This document shows positions 1 through 5,090 of a DNA stretch of 5,090 nucleotides, one piece after another. Both the position numbers and the translations under genes were made by a program. The DNA comes from Flavobacteriaceae bacterium (GTDB lineage: Bacteria > Bacteroidota > Bacteroidia > Flavobacteriales > Flavobacteriaceae). How positions within the stretch are numbered: the stretch's first letter is position 1; each line of letters begins with the position of its first letter. The stretch covers positions 1 through 5,090 of the forward strand of contig VMCW01000147.1 of NCBI GenBank assembly GCA_008081175.1, read 5' to 3'. Under the pieces are notes generated by a model. It saw only the letters and a program-made list of their open reading frames with translations. It was not told where the DNA came from and ran no database searches.

Positions 1-330
1 ATTGGTTCTACCTCCTAACATGCGAGAACGAAACCAGTCAAATTTCGAATTTCCAATTTGATTATAGGGTTCGCCATCTATTTCCCAGCCTCCATACGCC
101 ATATCAAACTCTCCAAAAGCACGGTTAGTTCCTGCTCCTCTCCTGGGCGATTCGTAAGGCCATTTGAGTTGAGTTTGTTGTTCTGGATTCGCAGGGTCAA
201 AGAAAGGTCCAGCTTCAATTACAGCCACCTTTAAACCAGAATCTGCTAATATTTTTGTCGCCATTCCGCCGCCAGCTCCTGATCCTACAATGACTACGTC
301 GTATTTTTTCTCGTTTTCTATTATTTGCAT
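1..330 (-). CDS. GMC-family FAD-dependent oxidoreductase, N-terminal part (cut by left window edge)
   Basis: This is the first 110 codons of a flavoprotein of the glucose-methanol-choline (GMC) oxidoreductase family, which oxidises sugars or alcohols with FAD. An FAD-binding Rossmann strand opens the protein: DVVIVGSGAGGG at residues 11-22 supplies GxGxxG (G16, G18, G21), and VIEAG at 37-41 supplies the acidic residue (E39) expected to hold the adenosine ribose. RSRMLGGRTN at 101-110 is the conserved Gly-rich segment of the family, typically followed by an HWGR-like stretch that lies outside the window. The catalytic His pair is also outside, so activity cannot be judged. The ATG at 328-330 is the only ATG after an in-frame stop at 343-345; no Shine-Dalgarno is seen, as is usual in Bacteroidota. 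No signal peptide is visible. The gene starts 12 bases after the glycosylasparaginase stop, so it is probably cotranscribed with it. The substrate is unknown. Confidence 0.93.
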   Translation of the reverse strand, partial: MQIIENEKKYDVVIVGSGAGGGMATKILADSGLKVAVIEAGPFFDPANPEQQTQLKWPYESPRRGAGTNRAFGEFDMAYGGWEIDGEPYNQIGNSKFDWFRSRMLGGRTN

Positions 331-342
331 GTTTTTGTGTGT

Positions 343-1320
343 TTAATAAACAGAGTTAGAATTTATATTTTTGTTTAATTTATTTTTATAGAGGGTATAG
401 GAAAAACCACTGTGTATACTATAAGCCCCTATTTCTCCTTTTTTATTTGTCGCGACATAAGCTACTTGAAAGTCTGGTTTTCCATTTTGTTTTTCGACAA
501 TACGACTTATGGCTTCTTCACAAGCTTGTTGTGGTGTAAGGCCTTGACGCATTAACTCCACGATTAAGAAGCTTCCAACTGTTTTGATCACTTCCTCTCC
601 CAGTCCTGTTGCGACTGCTCCTCCTATTTCATTGTCTATGTAGAGCCCAGAACCTATAATTGGACTGTCTCCAACACGTCCTTTCATTTTATATGCTAAG
701 CCACTAGTTGTACATACACCAGAGAGGTTGCCTTCAGCATCAGAACATAGCATTCCGATGGTATCGTGATTTTCTACGTTAATTTCAGGCTTGTAATTTC
801 CTTTTTCCAGCCATTTTTCCCAGGCTTTTTTACTTTCTTCTGTCAGTAAGTTCTCCAGTTGATATCCCTGTTCAATCGCAAATTGACGTGCACCTGCTCC
901 TGCGAGAATTACATGTGGTGTTTTTTCCATTACTTCTTTTGCTAGGGCGGCAACATGAGTGATATTTTCCACAGCTAAAACTGCTCCACAGTTCCCTTTA
1001 TGGTTCATAACACAGGCGTCTAGCGTAACCGTTCCATCTCGGTCTGGTGAACCTCCTCTTCCAACAGTAGTATTTTGAATATTCGCTTCTTCGTAAGCAA
1101 CACCTTGAACTGCAGCATCTAGAGCAGAAGAGCCTCTATCTAACGCCTTCCCAGCAATTTCATTTGCTTTGATTACGTTCCAAGTACTTAGAACATAGGG
1201 CGTAGAATTGAGGTTTGAAACTGTATTGTGTTCTTGATCTTTAGAACTCAGGATTGAAGGCGCAATCAATAGACTAGTTACACCTAAAGTACTGCGATCT
1301 AAAAAGCTTCTTCTTTTCAT
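343..1320 (-). CDS. Glycosylasparaginase (N4-(beta-N-acetylglucosaminyl)-L-asparaginase), Tat-exported
   Basis: A 325-residue Ntn hydrolase predicted to cleave the GlcNAc-asparagine bond left after N-glycoprotein breakdown, releasing aspartate and the amino-sugar. Residues 2-7 (KRRSFL) followed by a hydrophobic stretch (13-24) form a twin-arginine signal, so the enzyme should act in the periplasm. The nucleophile is Thr187 in HDTIGM (185-190); autocleavage before it would yield an alpha chain and a beta chain of 139 residues. Counting from the nucleophile, Thr205, Arg215, Asp218 (in GRVGDSP), Thr238 and Gly239 fall at the same offsets as the active-site residues I recall for the Elizabethkingia (Flavobacterium) meningoseptica enzyme (Thr152, Thr170, Arg180, Asp183, Thr203, Gly204). 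This favours glycosylasparaginase over isoaspartyl peptidase. The length fits the family; the last 15 residues are a Lys/Asn-rich tail. The ATG at 1318-1320 is chosen because it places the Tat motif correctly. A near-consensus -7 element (one mismatch) lies at 1368-1375 on the minus strand. Confidence 0.93.
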   Translation of the reverse strand: MKRRSFLDRSTLGVTSLLIAPSILSSKDQEHNTVSNLNSTPYVLSTWNVIKANEIAGKALDRGSSALDAAVQGVAYEEANIQNTTVGRGGSPDRDGTVTLDACVMNHKGNCGAVLAVENITHVAALAKEVMEKTPHVILAGAGARQFAIEQGYQLENLLTEESKKAWEKWLEKGNYKPEINVENHDTIGMLCSDAEGNLSGVCTTSGLAYKMKGRVGDSPIIGSGLYIDNEIGGAVATGLGEEVIKTVGSFLIVELMRQGLTPQQACEEAISRIVEKQNGKPDFQVAYVATNKKGEIGAYSIHSGFSYTLYKNKLNKNINSNSVY

Positions 1321-1426
1321 GGGTATCTAAAGTAACAACTATTTTGTTTTAATAAAAAAATGAAAGTCAAATATTGTTTAAATTAGGGGTACTTTTGATT
1401 TTTGTTGAACCTTTTCGCTTTCCATT
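1321..1426. promoter_or_regulatory. Divergent promoter region between glycosylasparaginase and cutC
   Basis: This 106-base AT-rich gap separates two divergent genes and must hold both promoters. On the plus strand, TACTTTTG at 1390-1397 matches the Bacteroidota -7 element TAnnTTTG and lies 29 bases before the cutC ATG. The nearest upstream TTG (1374-1376) is only 13 bases away, too close for a standard -33 element. On the minus strand, AATATTTG (reverse complement of 1368-1375) is one mismatch from consensus, 47 bases before the glycosylasparaginase ATG. No operator-like palindrome or riboswitch was recognised. These calls come from motif matching alone. Confidence 0.35.
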
Positions 1427-2152
1427 ATGTTAGTAGAAGTATGTGTTGCTTCCTTATCCTCGATTTGTAATGCTGAACAAGCAGGGGCAGATCGTATCGA
1501 ATTATGCAGTGCTTTAGAAGTTGGAGGACTCACTCCTTCTGCAGGTTTTATTAAAGAGGCTGTAGGGTTAAACAGTTTACCTATTCATTGTTTGATACGT
1601 CCTCGTCAAGGACATTTTTACTTTTCAAAAGAGGAAATTAAAATCATTGAAAGCAACATACAGTTTGCCGCTGATGCGGGGTGTAGCGGGGTTGTATTAG
1701 GTGCTCACAATACAGAGTTTAAATTAGATTATTCTCTATTAAAAAAATGGAAAGAACTAGCAGGGGAGATGTATTGTACTTTTCACCGTGCTTTTGATGT
1801 TCTAGTAGAGCCAGAACAGGCATTGGAACAATTGATTGATTTAGGGTTTGATTGTGTGCTTACCTCAGGACAATTCGAAAAGGCAGAGGAGGGTTTTGAA
1901 AATCTCAATAAATGGAATACCCAATACGGTCAGCATATTACAATTATGCCTGGAAGTGGGGTAAGTATTGAAAACTGTTTGATGTTTAAACAGGCTGAGT
2001 TTAAAGCAATTCATTTGTCAGGATCAAGAGAATGTTCTCCCTTGGTTCTTCCTGATGGGGTAAATCAATCTTTATCTTTTTTAAATCAACCATTAAGAGA
2101 AAGTAATACAGAGGTTATTAAAAAATTTGTTCAAAAAGTAAAGACTAGTTAA
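1427..2152 (+). CDS. cutC: CutC family protein (PF03932)
   Basis: A 241-residue cytoplasmic TIM-barrel protein of the CutC family, close to the usual length of about 240-250. Family signatures appear in order: EVC (4-6), GADRIELCSALEVGGLTPS (20-38), IRPRQGHF (57-64), TFHRAFD (118-124), VLTSGQ (144-149), IMPGSGV (173-179) and HLSGS (196-200). The name means copper homeostasis, but its biochemical role is unsettled: in E. coli the copper phenotype was traced to the small RNA MicL made from the cutC locus, not to the protein. No metal-binding cluster is evident here beyond scattered Cys residues. One departure is at 91-100, where the usual LTxDGxxD-like loop reads AHNTEFKLD. The ATG at 1427 gives the family's normal N-terminus. 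The gene is divergent from glycosylasparaginase, and its last 8 bases overlap the end of the convergent transporter gene. The conserved barrel and the company of a glycan enzyme would also fit an undefined enzymatic role; that is inference. Confidence 0.95.
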   Translation: MLVEVCVASLSSICNAEQAGADRIELCSALEVGGLTPSAGFIKEAVGLNSLPIHCLIRPRQGHFYFSKEEIKIIESNIQFAADAGCSGVVLGAHNTEFKLDYSLLKKWKELAGEMYCTFHRAFDVLVEPEQALEQLIDLGFDCVLTSGQFEKAEEGFENLNKWNTQYGQHITIMPGSGVSIENCLMFKQAEFKAIHLSGSRECSPLVLPDGVNQSLSFLNQPLRESNTEVIKKFVQKVKTS

Positions 2153-2885
2153 ACAATATTGCCACACCCCCCAGGGCAGTAAAAAAAAGGATGAGTTTTC
2201 TGTAGCTAGCATCATTTATTTTTTTAACCAAATAGACCCCTGAAAAAAGCCCAATGAGAATAAAAGGAACCAATTCCAAGCTCTTTAAAATCGATTGACT
2301 ATTTATAGTGCCCCAGGACCAGATGTGAAAAGGAACTTTAAATGAATTGATTAAAAAAAAGAGCCAAGCTGCAGTCCCAATAAATTCATTTTTGGGAAGT
2401 CGCATTGCCAAAAAGTAAATGTTTGAAAAAGCACCTGCTAGGTTGCCTACCATAGTAGTAAAGCCAGCCATAATTCCCATAGAGCTAGCAAAACTCCAGT
2501 GTGTTGGAACTTTTTTGTTTTTTTTGTTTTCCCAATAGTACATCAATCCCACACTAAAAAGAATGATTCCTGCCATACCATATTTGAATAAATCTTCAGA
2601 AATGAAAGCACCTCCAAAAACACCAATTAAGACTCCAAAAACCATCCATGGAAGGAGTCTTACTATGTAGCTCCATTGGACGTGACGTTTGTAATAGGTG
2701 ATAGCAAAAACATCTCCTACTAGGAGTAGAGGCATCAAAATACCTGTTGATTCTTTGGCTCCATAAACTAAGGCAAATCCTGTGACTATGAGTGCTGCTA
2801 TACCTTTAATCCCTGATTTGGAAAGCCCTAAAAGAAAAGTGCAAAATGCAGCAATAAAAAAGTGATATAGATTGGTTTCGAACAA
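2145..2885 (-). CDS. TauE/SafE family membrane permease (sulfite/anion exporter-like), TTG start
   Basis: A 246-residue polytopic inner-membrane protein of the TauE/SafE (PF01925) family, members of which move sulfite, sulfoacetate or other organic anions. About eight hydrophobic segments are visible, roughly at residues 8-20, 26-42, 47-65, 76-95, 101-117, 133-160, 168-188, 203-221 and 229-245, some of which merge. The family's glycine-rich repeats appear as LGLSKSGIKGI (19-29) near the N-terminus and GFTTMVGNLAG (141-151) in the second half. No sulfur or taurine genes are nearby, so the substrate is unknown. The start is unusual: the frame is closed by TGA at 2901-2903 and contains no ATG before Met51, so TTG at 2883-2885 is the only plausible start giving an intact first membrane segment. 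The stop codon lies inside the end of the convergent cutC gene. It is divergent from the DMT permease across a 99-base gap. Confidence 0.88.
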   Translation of the reverse strand: MFETNLYHFFIAAFCTFLLGLSKSGIKGIAALIVTGFALVYGAKESTGILMPLLLVGDVFAITYYKRHVQWSYIVRLLPWMVFGVLIGVFGGAFISEDLFKYGMAGIILFSVGLMYYWENKKNKKVPTHWSFASSMGIMAGFTTMVGNLAGAFSNIYFLAMRLPKNEFIGTAAWLFFLINSFKVPFHIWSWGTINSQSILKSLELVPFILIGLFSGVYLVKKINDASYRKLILFFTALGGVAILFN

Positions 2886-2984
2886 AAAGAACGTTTTACT
2901 TCAATCGAAGATAGCATTTATTTTCTTTTAGCAAATACGATAGGGAAAACCATTTCCAATTCCCATCTTTGTAAAAAATAAGGG
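2886..2984. promoter_or_regulatory. Divergent promoter region between TauE/SafE-like and DMT permease genes
   Basis: This 99-base gap serves two divergent membrane-transporter genes. On the plus strand CATCTTTG (2964-2971) differs from TAnnTTTG only at its first base and sits 13 bases before the GTG start, the same spacing as the better element in front of the SRPBCC gene. No TTG lies at the expected -33 distance. On the minus strand only a partial TATTTG (reverse complement of 2932-2937) is seen. A small inverted repeat, GGAAA-acca-TTTCC (2944-2957), could be an operator or chance. Assignment is tentative. Confidence 0.25.
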
Positions 2985-3854
2985 GTGAATACTACATTTA
3001 AAAAAGCCATTATTTACATGCTGCTGAGTACTTTTTCTTTTGCATTTATGAATGCTTTGTTAAAGTACTTGGTTATCTACTCTACCTTTCAGCTTGTTTT
3101 TTTTAGGTCTTTAGGTTCTTTGCTCATCACATATTTTTTTCTAAAATCAAATCGAATTCCACAATGGGGAACTCATAAAAAGCTTCTGATCTACAGGGGA
3201 ATAGTAGGAGTCACCTCTATGCTCTTGTTTTTTTGGGGAGTGCATTACATCTCAATAGGCAGTGCGGTAACCCTGCGTTATGTCTCTCCAATATTTGCAG
3301 GAATCTTAGCTGTTTTTTTTCTTTCTGAGGTAATCAAACCACTTCAATGGCTCTTTTTTGTAATGGCTTTTTTAGGGGTGTTTTTGATTAAAAGTTATGA
3401 TCCATCTGGATCAAATTTCGGAGTTTTTCTTGTACTACTAGCTGCTTTTTTTTCAGCTATAGTATACATTTTAATTTCAAAAATAGGGACGCGTGAACAT
3501 CCTGTTGTAGTAGTCCATTATTTTATGTTGATAGCCACAGTAGTTGGAGGGATAGGGAGTTTGTTTTTTTGGACTCAGCCTAGTTTAAATGATTTTCTAT
3601 TGCTTTCTAGTATGGGGGTTTTTGGATTTTTTGGTCAGTTGTTTATGACCAAAGCTTTTCAAAATGCAGAAGCTCATATGGTTGCTCCTTTCAAATATGT
3701 TGAAGTCCTTTTTACCCTTGGTTTTGGTATTTTGGTTCTCAAGGAGTCTTACGGCTTCTACCAATTACTGGGTACTTTCTTGGTTATTTTTGGTTTGGTA
3801 CTCAATGTTTGGTATAAGTCTAAAAATAAAAAAAACCACCCGAAGGTGGCTTAA
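2985..3854 (+). CDS. EamA/DMT-superfamily permease, GTG start
   Basis: A 289-residue inner-membrane protein of the drug/metabolite transporter superfamily. It has the standard ten-helix layout from two EamA repeats, about residues 8-135 and 146-276. Recognisable features are the conserved AVTLRYVSPIFAGILAVFF region ending in SE (94-115) of the first repeat and the matching APFKYVEVLFTLGFGILVLKE stretch (234-254) of the second, each closing with the typical Glu. The C-terminus is a short Lys-rich cytoplasmic tail. Family members export metabolites, amino acids or nucleobases; the substrate here is unknown. The start is GTG at 2985-2987: TAA at 2979-2981 closes the frame upstream, and the first ATG (3018) would cut into helix 1 and drop the basic residues before it. 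The final codons double as the terminator hairpin of the convergent DUF2911 gene, whose stop is only 2 bases away. Confidence 0.92.
   Translation: MNTTFKKAIIYMLLSTFSFAFMNALLKYLVIYSTFQLVFFRSLGSLLITYFFLKSNRIPQWGTHKKLLIYRGIVGVTSMLLFFWGVHYISIGSAVTLRYVSPIFAGILAVFFLSEVIKPLQWLFFVMAFLGVFLIKSYDPSGSNFGVFLVLLAAFFSAIVYILISKIGTREHPVVVVHYFMLIATVVGGIGSLFFWTQPSLNDFLLLSSMGVFGFFGQLFMTKAFQNAEAHMVAPFKYVEVLFTLGFGILVLKESYGFYQLLGTFLVIFGLVLNVWYKSKNKKNHPKVA
3828..3849 (-). terminator. Intrinsic terminator of the DUF2911 gene, inside the 3' end of the DMT permease CDS
   Basis: Read on the minus strand, the RNA forms CCACC-UUCG-GGUGG (plus coordinates 3849 down to 3836), a 5-bp GC-rich stem capped by a stable C(UUCG)G tetraloop, followed at once by eight U residues (3835 down to 3828). 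It begins 7 bases after the DUF2911 stop codon. The same bases encode the last residues (NHPKVA) of the convergent permease. On the plus strand the stem is present with a CGAA loop, but the T-run after it is interrupted, so termination of the permease transcript there would be weaker. Confidence 0.85.
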
Positions 3855-3856
3855 AA

Positions 3857-4693
3857 TTATTTAGACCATTCGGCTATGGACTTTTCGTTGAGTCTTACAT
3901 AATCTTGATTACCTGCTTTTATGGCTAATTCTAGGGATGTTTTTGCAGCATTGATAGCAGCATCTTTTTCATTGAGTTCCCCGAGAATAAGAGCTTGTTG
4001 TCTGTACATCCAGTATTTGTCAGGATCTAGTTCAATAGCTTTTGAAATCCAAGCTTTTGCTTTTTGTAAGTCTCTACCGCTCTCCCTGTAATAGACAGCT
4101 GCTTGATACATGTCTCCAGCCTTAGGAGAAGCATTCATTGTCTTTTCAATAGAAGCCATTGTTTTTGAATCTGTAGGTACTTCTAGTGCTAAACTCACTT
4201 GCGTTTGTTCCCAGCGGATCGTAATATTTGCTCCTTCGTTATTTAGATTGTCTATGCTTATTGTAAAGGATTCTACCTTTTCTGTTAATTGTTCTGTGGG
4301 TAGCTCAACGACAGTTGCAATTGCATTAGCATCCCAATTTTGTGGTATTCCCCAATTTTCGGTTTCTGTATAAAAAAATAATTCCCACAATTTTGCTCCA
4401 GGACGAATGTAAAGCGCATAGGTACCTGCCTCAAGAGGCTTACCTCCAACCTTTACCGGATCACTAAACATTAGTGTGGTGTTTTTATTAGCTCCTGCCC
4501 TCCACAACTCACCGAAGGGAACAAGGTCACCAAAAATTTTTCGTCCCCTCAGGGCTGGCCTAGAGTAAGATACTTTTACTTCGGTCAAGCCTACCGTTTG
4601 AAGTAACTCAGAACTTGGACTGGGTTGTGGCGTTTGAATTTGAGCTGAAATTAAAGTGCTCATAAAAAAAAGAATAAGACATAACGTTCTCAT
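3857..4693 (-). CDS. Secreted DUF2911 domain protein with C-terminal TPR-like region
   Basis: A 278-residue exported protein of a family common in Bacteroidota, with no established function. From the ATG at 4691-4693, residues 1-17 form a signal peptide (charged MR, hydrophobic core, cleavage likely in SA-Q at 17/18). The DUF2911 domain spans about 20-170, marked by VSYSRPALRGRKIF (41-54), GELWRAGANKNTTLMF (61-76) and EAGTYALYI (88-96). Residues about 190-270 are helical and TPR-like, with YQAAVYYRESG followed by AKAWISKAIELDP (212-224) and a further repeat-like pair. The reading frame is open further upstream to a TTG at 4715-4717, but that TTG is the end of a perfect minus-strand -7 promoter element, and the ATG gives a textbook signal peptide; the shorter protein is therefore preferred. 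The gene has its own promoter and terminator and looks monocistronic. The product is probably periplasmic or surface-associated. Confidence 0.9.
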   Translation of the reverse strand: MRTLCLILFFMSTLISAQIQTPQPSPSSELLQTVGLTEVKVSYSRPALRGRKIFGDLVPFGELWRAGANKNTTLMFSDPVKVGGKPLEAGTYALYIRPGAKLWELFFYTETENWGIPQNWDANAIATVVELPTEQLTEKVESFTISIDNLNNEGANITIRWEQTQVSLALEVPTDSKTMASIEKTMNASPKAGDMYQAAVYYRESGRDLQKAKAWISKAIELDPDKYWMYRQQALILGELNEKDAAINAAKTSLELAIKAGNQDYVRLNEKSIAEWSK

Positions 4694-4714
4694 AATTTGG
4701 GTTTTAGTGTTTGT

Positions 4715-4722
4715 CAAAGTTA
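4715..4722 (-). promoter_or_regulatory. -7 promoter element (TAACTTTG) of the DUF2911 gene
   Basis: The reverse complement of CAAAGTTA at 4715-4722 is TAACTTTG, a perfect match to the Bacteroidota TAnnTTTG element. It lies 21 bases before the ATG at 4693, leaving room for a short leader. No TTG sits 17-23 bases further upstream, where the sequence is A/T-run rich, so the -33 part is missing or degenerate. Confidence 0.5.
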
Positions 4723-4816
4723 ATTTTTTTCTTTTTTAAATCTATTAAAGAATTTTAAAGTTAATAACTAAAAATAATTTATGTTTAATAAAAGACTAAA
4801 ATAGTTAAACATTTTG

Positions 4817-4824
4817 TAAATTTG
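4817..4824 (+). promoter_or_regulatory. -7 promoter element (TAAATTTG) of the SRPBCC gene
   Basis: TAAATTTG at 4817-4824 matches TAnnTTTG exactly and ends 13 bases before the ATG at 4838, implying a very short leader. A clear -33 TTG is not present at the normal distance. With the opposing element at 4715-4722 it makes the 144-base gap 4694-4837 a two-way promoter region; the rest of the gap is A/T-rich with no other structure that I recognise. Confidence 0.45.
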
Positions 4825-4837
4825 AAAAAATTCCGCT

Positions 4838-5090
4838 ATGAAAATTTATCGGTTAGAAACGATTCAGAATCTACCTATTTCACAAAAGGAAGCATGGGAT
4901 TTTTTATCGGACCCCAAAAACTTGAAAACAATTACACCAGATTATATGGGTTTTGAAATCCTAAGTGGTGCAGCAGAGCGAATGTATGCAGGTCAAATCA
5001 TTCAGTATATAGTGACACCAGTTTTTGGAATTCCAACAAAATGGGTCACAGAAATTACCCATGTTCAAGAGGGATCATATTTTGTAGATG
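4838..5090 (+). CDS. SRPBCC family ligand-binding protein, N-terminal part (cut by right window edge)
   Basis: The first 84 residues of a protein resembling the COG4276-type SRPBCC (START-like) family, usually about 150-160 residues and sometimes labelled 'cell division inhibitor'. These proteins form a helix-grip fold with a deep hydrophobic pocket; the ligand is generally unknown. Seen here are a first strand (KIYRLETIQNLP, 2-13), the helix and turn SQKEAWDFLSDPKNLKTITP (15-34), then MGFEIL (37-42) and the strands GQIIQYIVTPVFGIP (52-66) and KWVTEITHV (68-76), which match the order of this family as I know it. There is no signal peptide, so it is presumably cytoplasmic. The ATG at 4838 follows a good -7 element by 13 bases and leaves no room for an earlier start. 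In flavobacteria such genes may lie near SDR/epimerase or photolyase genes; the right edge hides whether that holds here. Confidence 0.85.
   Translation, partial: MKIYRLETIQNLPISQKEAWDFLSDPKNLKTITPDYMGFEILSGAAERMYAGQIIQYIVTPVFGIPTKWVTEITHVQEGSYFVD

Noticed and set aside
1326..1333. Minus-strand TACTTTAG as the -7 element of glycosylasparaginase
   Set aside because: It breaks the TTTG core and would sit only 5 bases before the ATG, leaving essentially no leader.
2156..2182. GC-rich hairpin-like stretch (TGCC...GGCA with a C-run) after the cutC stop as a cutC terminator
   Set aside because: The stem is only about 4 bp with a long loop and is followed by an A-run instead of T on the plus strand; it is better explained as coding sequence of the convergent transporter gene.
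2944..2957. Inverted repeat GGAAA-acca-TTTCC as a defined operator
   Set aside because: Five-base arms in AT-rich DNA are likely by chance and no regulator gene is nearby; mentioned only as a possibility in the promoter-region entry.
3664..3864. Plus-strand open frame of 66 codons within the end of the DMT permease gene
   Set aside because: It lies in another frame of a well-supported permease gene; its hydrophobic translation is an off-frame reading of helix codons, with no promoter of its own.
4110..4373. Plus-strand open frame of 87 codons opposite the DUF2911 gene
   Set aside because: It is an antisense shadow of a clear coding sequence with recognisable domain motifs; no family features and no start signal.
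1..5090. Mobile element, CRISPR, defence or other novel multi-gene system
   Set aside because: Almost all of the window is filled by recognisable household-type families; no terminal repeats, transposase, integrase, repeat array, tRNA-linked junction or change in base composition was seen.

Overview
The window looks like an ordinary chromosomal stretch from a Bacteroidota bacterium, most likely a flavobacterium. The DNA is AT-rich. None of the starts has a convincingly placed Shine-Dalgarno sequence. Three upstream regions carry the Bacteroidota -7 element TAnnTTTG. One exported protein has the typical flavobacterial 'SAQ' signal peptide end joined to a DUF2911 domain. The genus cannot be fixed from what is visible.

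Layout, left to right. (1) Positions 1-1320, minus strand: a Tat-exported glycosylasparaginase (Ntn hydrolase) followed closely by the first 110 codons of a GMC-family FAD oxidoreductase that runs off the left edge; the two are probably one operon. (2) Positions 1321-1426: short divergent promoter region. (3) Positions 1427-2152, plus strand: a CutC-family TIM-barrel protein, whose end overlaps tail-to-tail with (4) positions 2145-2885, minus strand: a TauE/SafE-type membrane transporter with a TTG start. (5) Positions 2886-2984: a second divergent promoter region. (6) Positions 2985-3854, plus strand: an EamA/DMT-family permease with a GTG start. (7) Positions 3857-4693, minus strand: a secreted DUF2911 protein with C-terminal TPR-like helices; its intrinsic terminator is embedded in the last codons of the permease gene. 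(8) Positions 4694-4837: a third divergent promoter region with a good -7 element for each flanking gene. (9) From 4838 to the right edge, plus strand: the N-terminal part of an SRPBCC ligand-binding protein.

The window is compact, with seven genes (two cut by the edges) arranged as three divergent and two convergent junctions. The only clear functional thread is on the left: glycosylasparaginase cleaves the sugar-asparagine link left after N-glycoprotein degradation, and the GMC enzyme may oxidise a sugar or alcohol. Their tie to CutC across the divergent promoter is suggestive only. The two transporters and the DUF2911 and SRPBCC genes look like independent single-gene units.

No RNA gene, mobile element, CRISPR array, prophage or defence system is visible, and I see no convincing new biological system. 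The most useful points are the corrected DUF2911 start (ATG at 4693, because the upstream TTG is part of a promoter element), the terminator hidden in a neighbouring coding sequence, and the non-ATG starts of both transporters.
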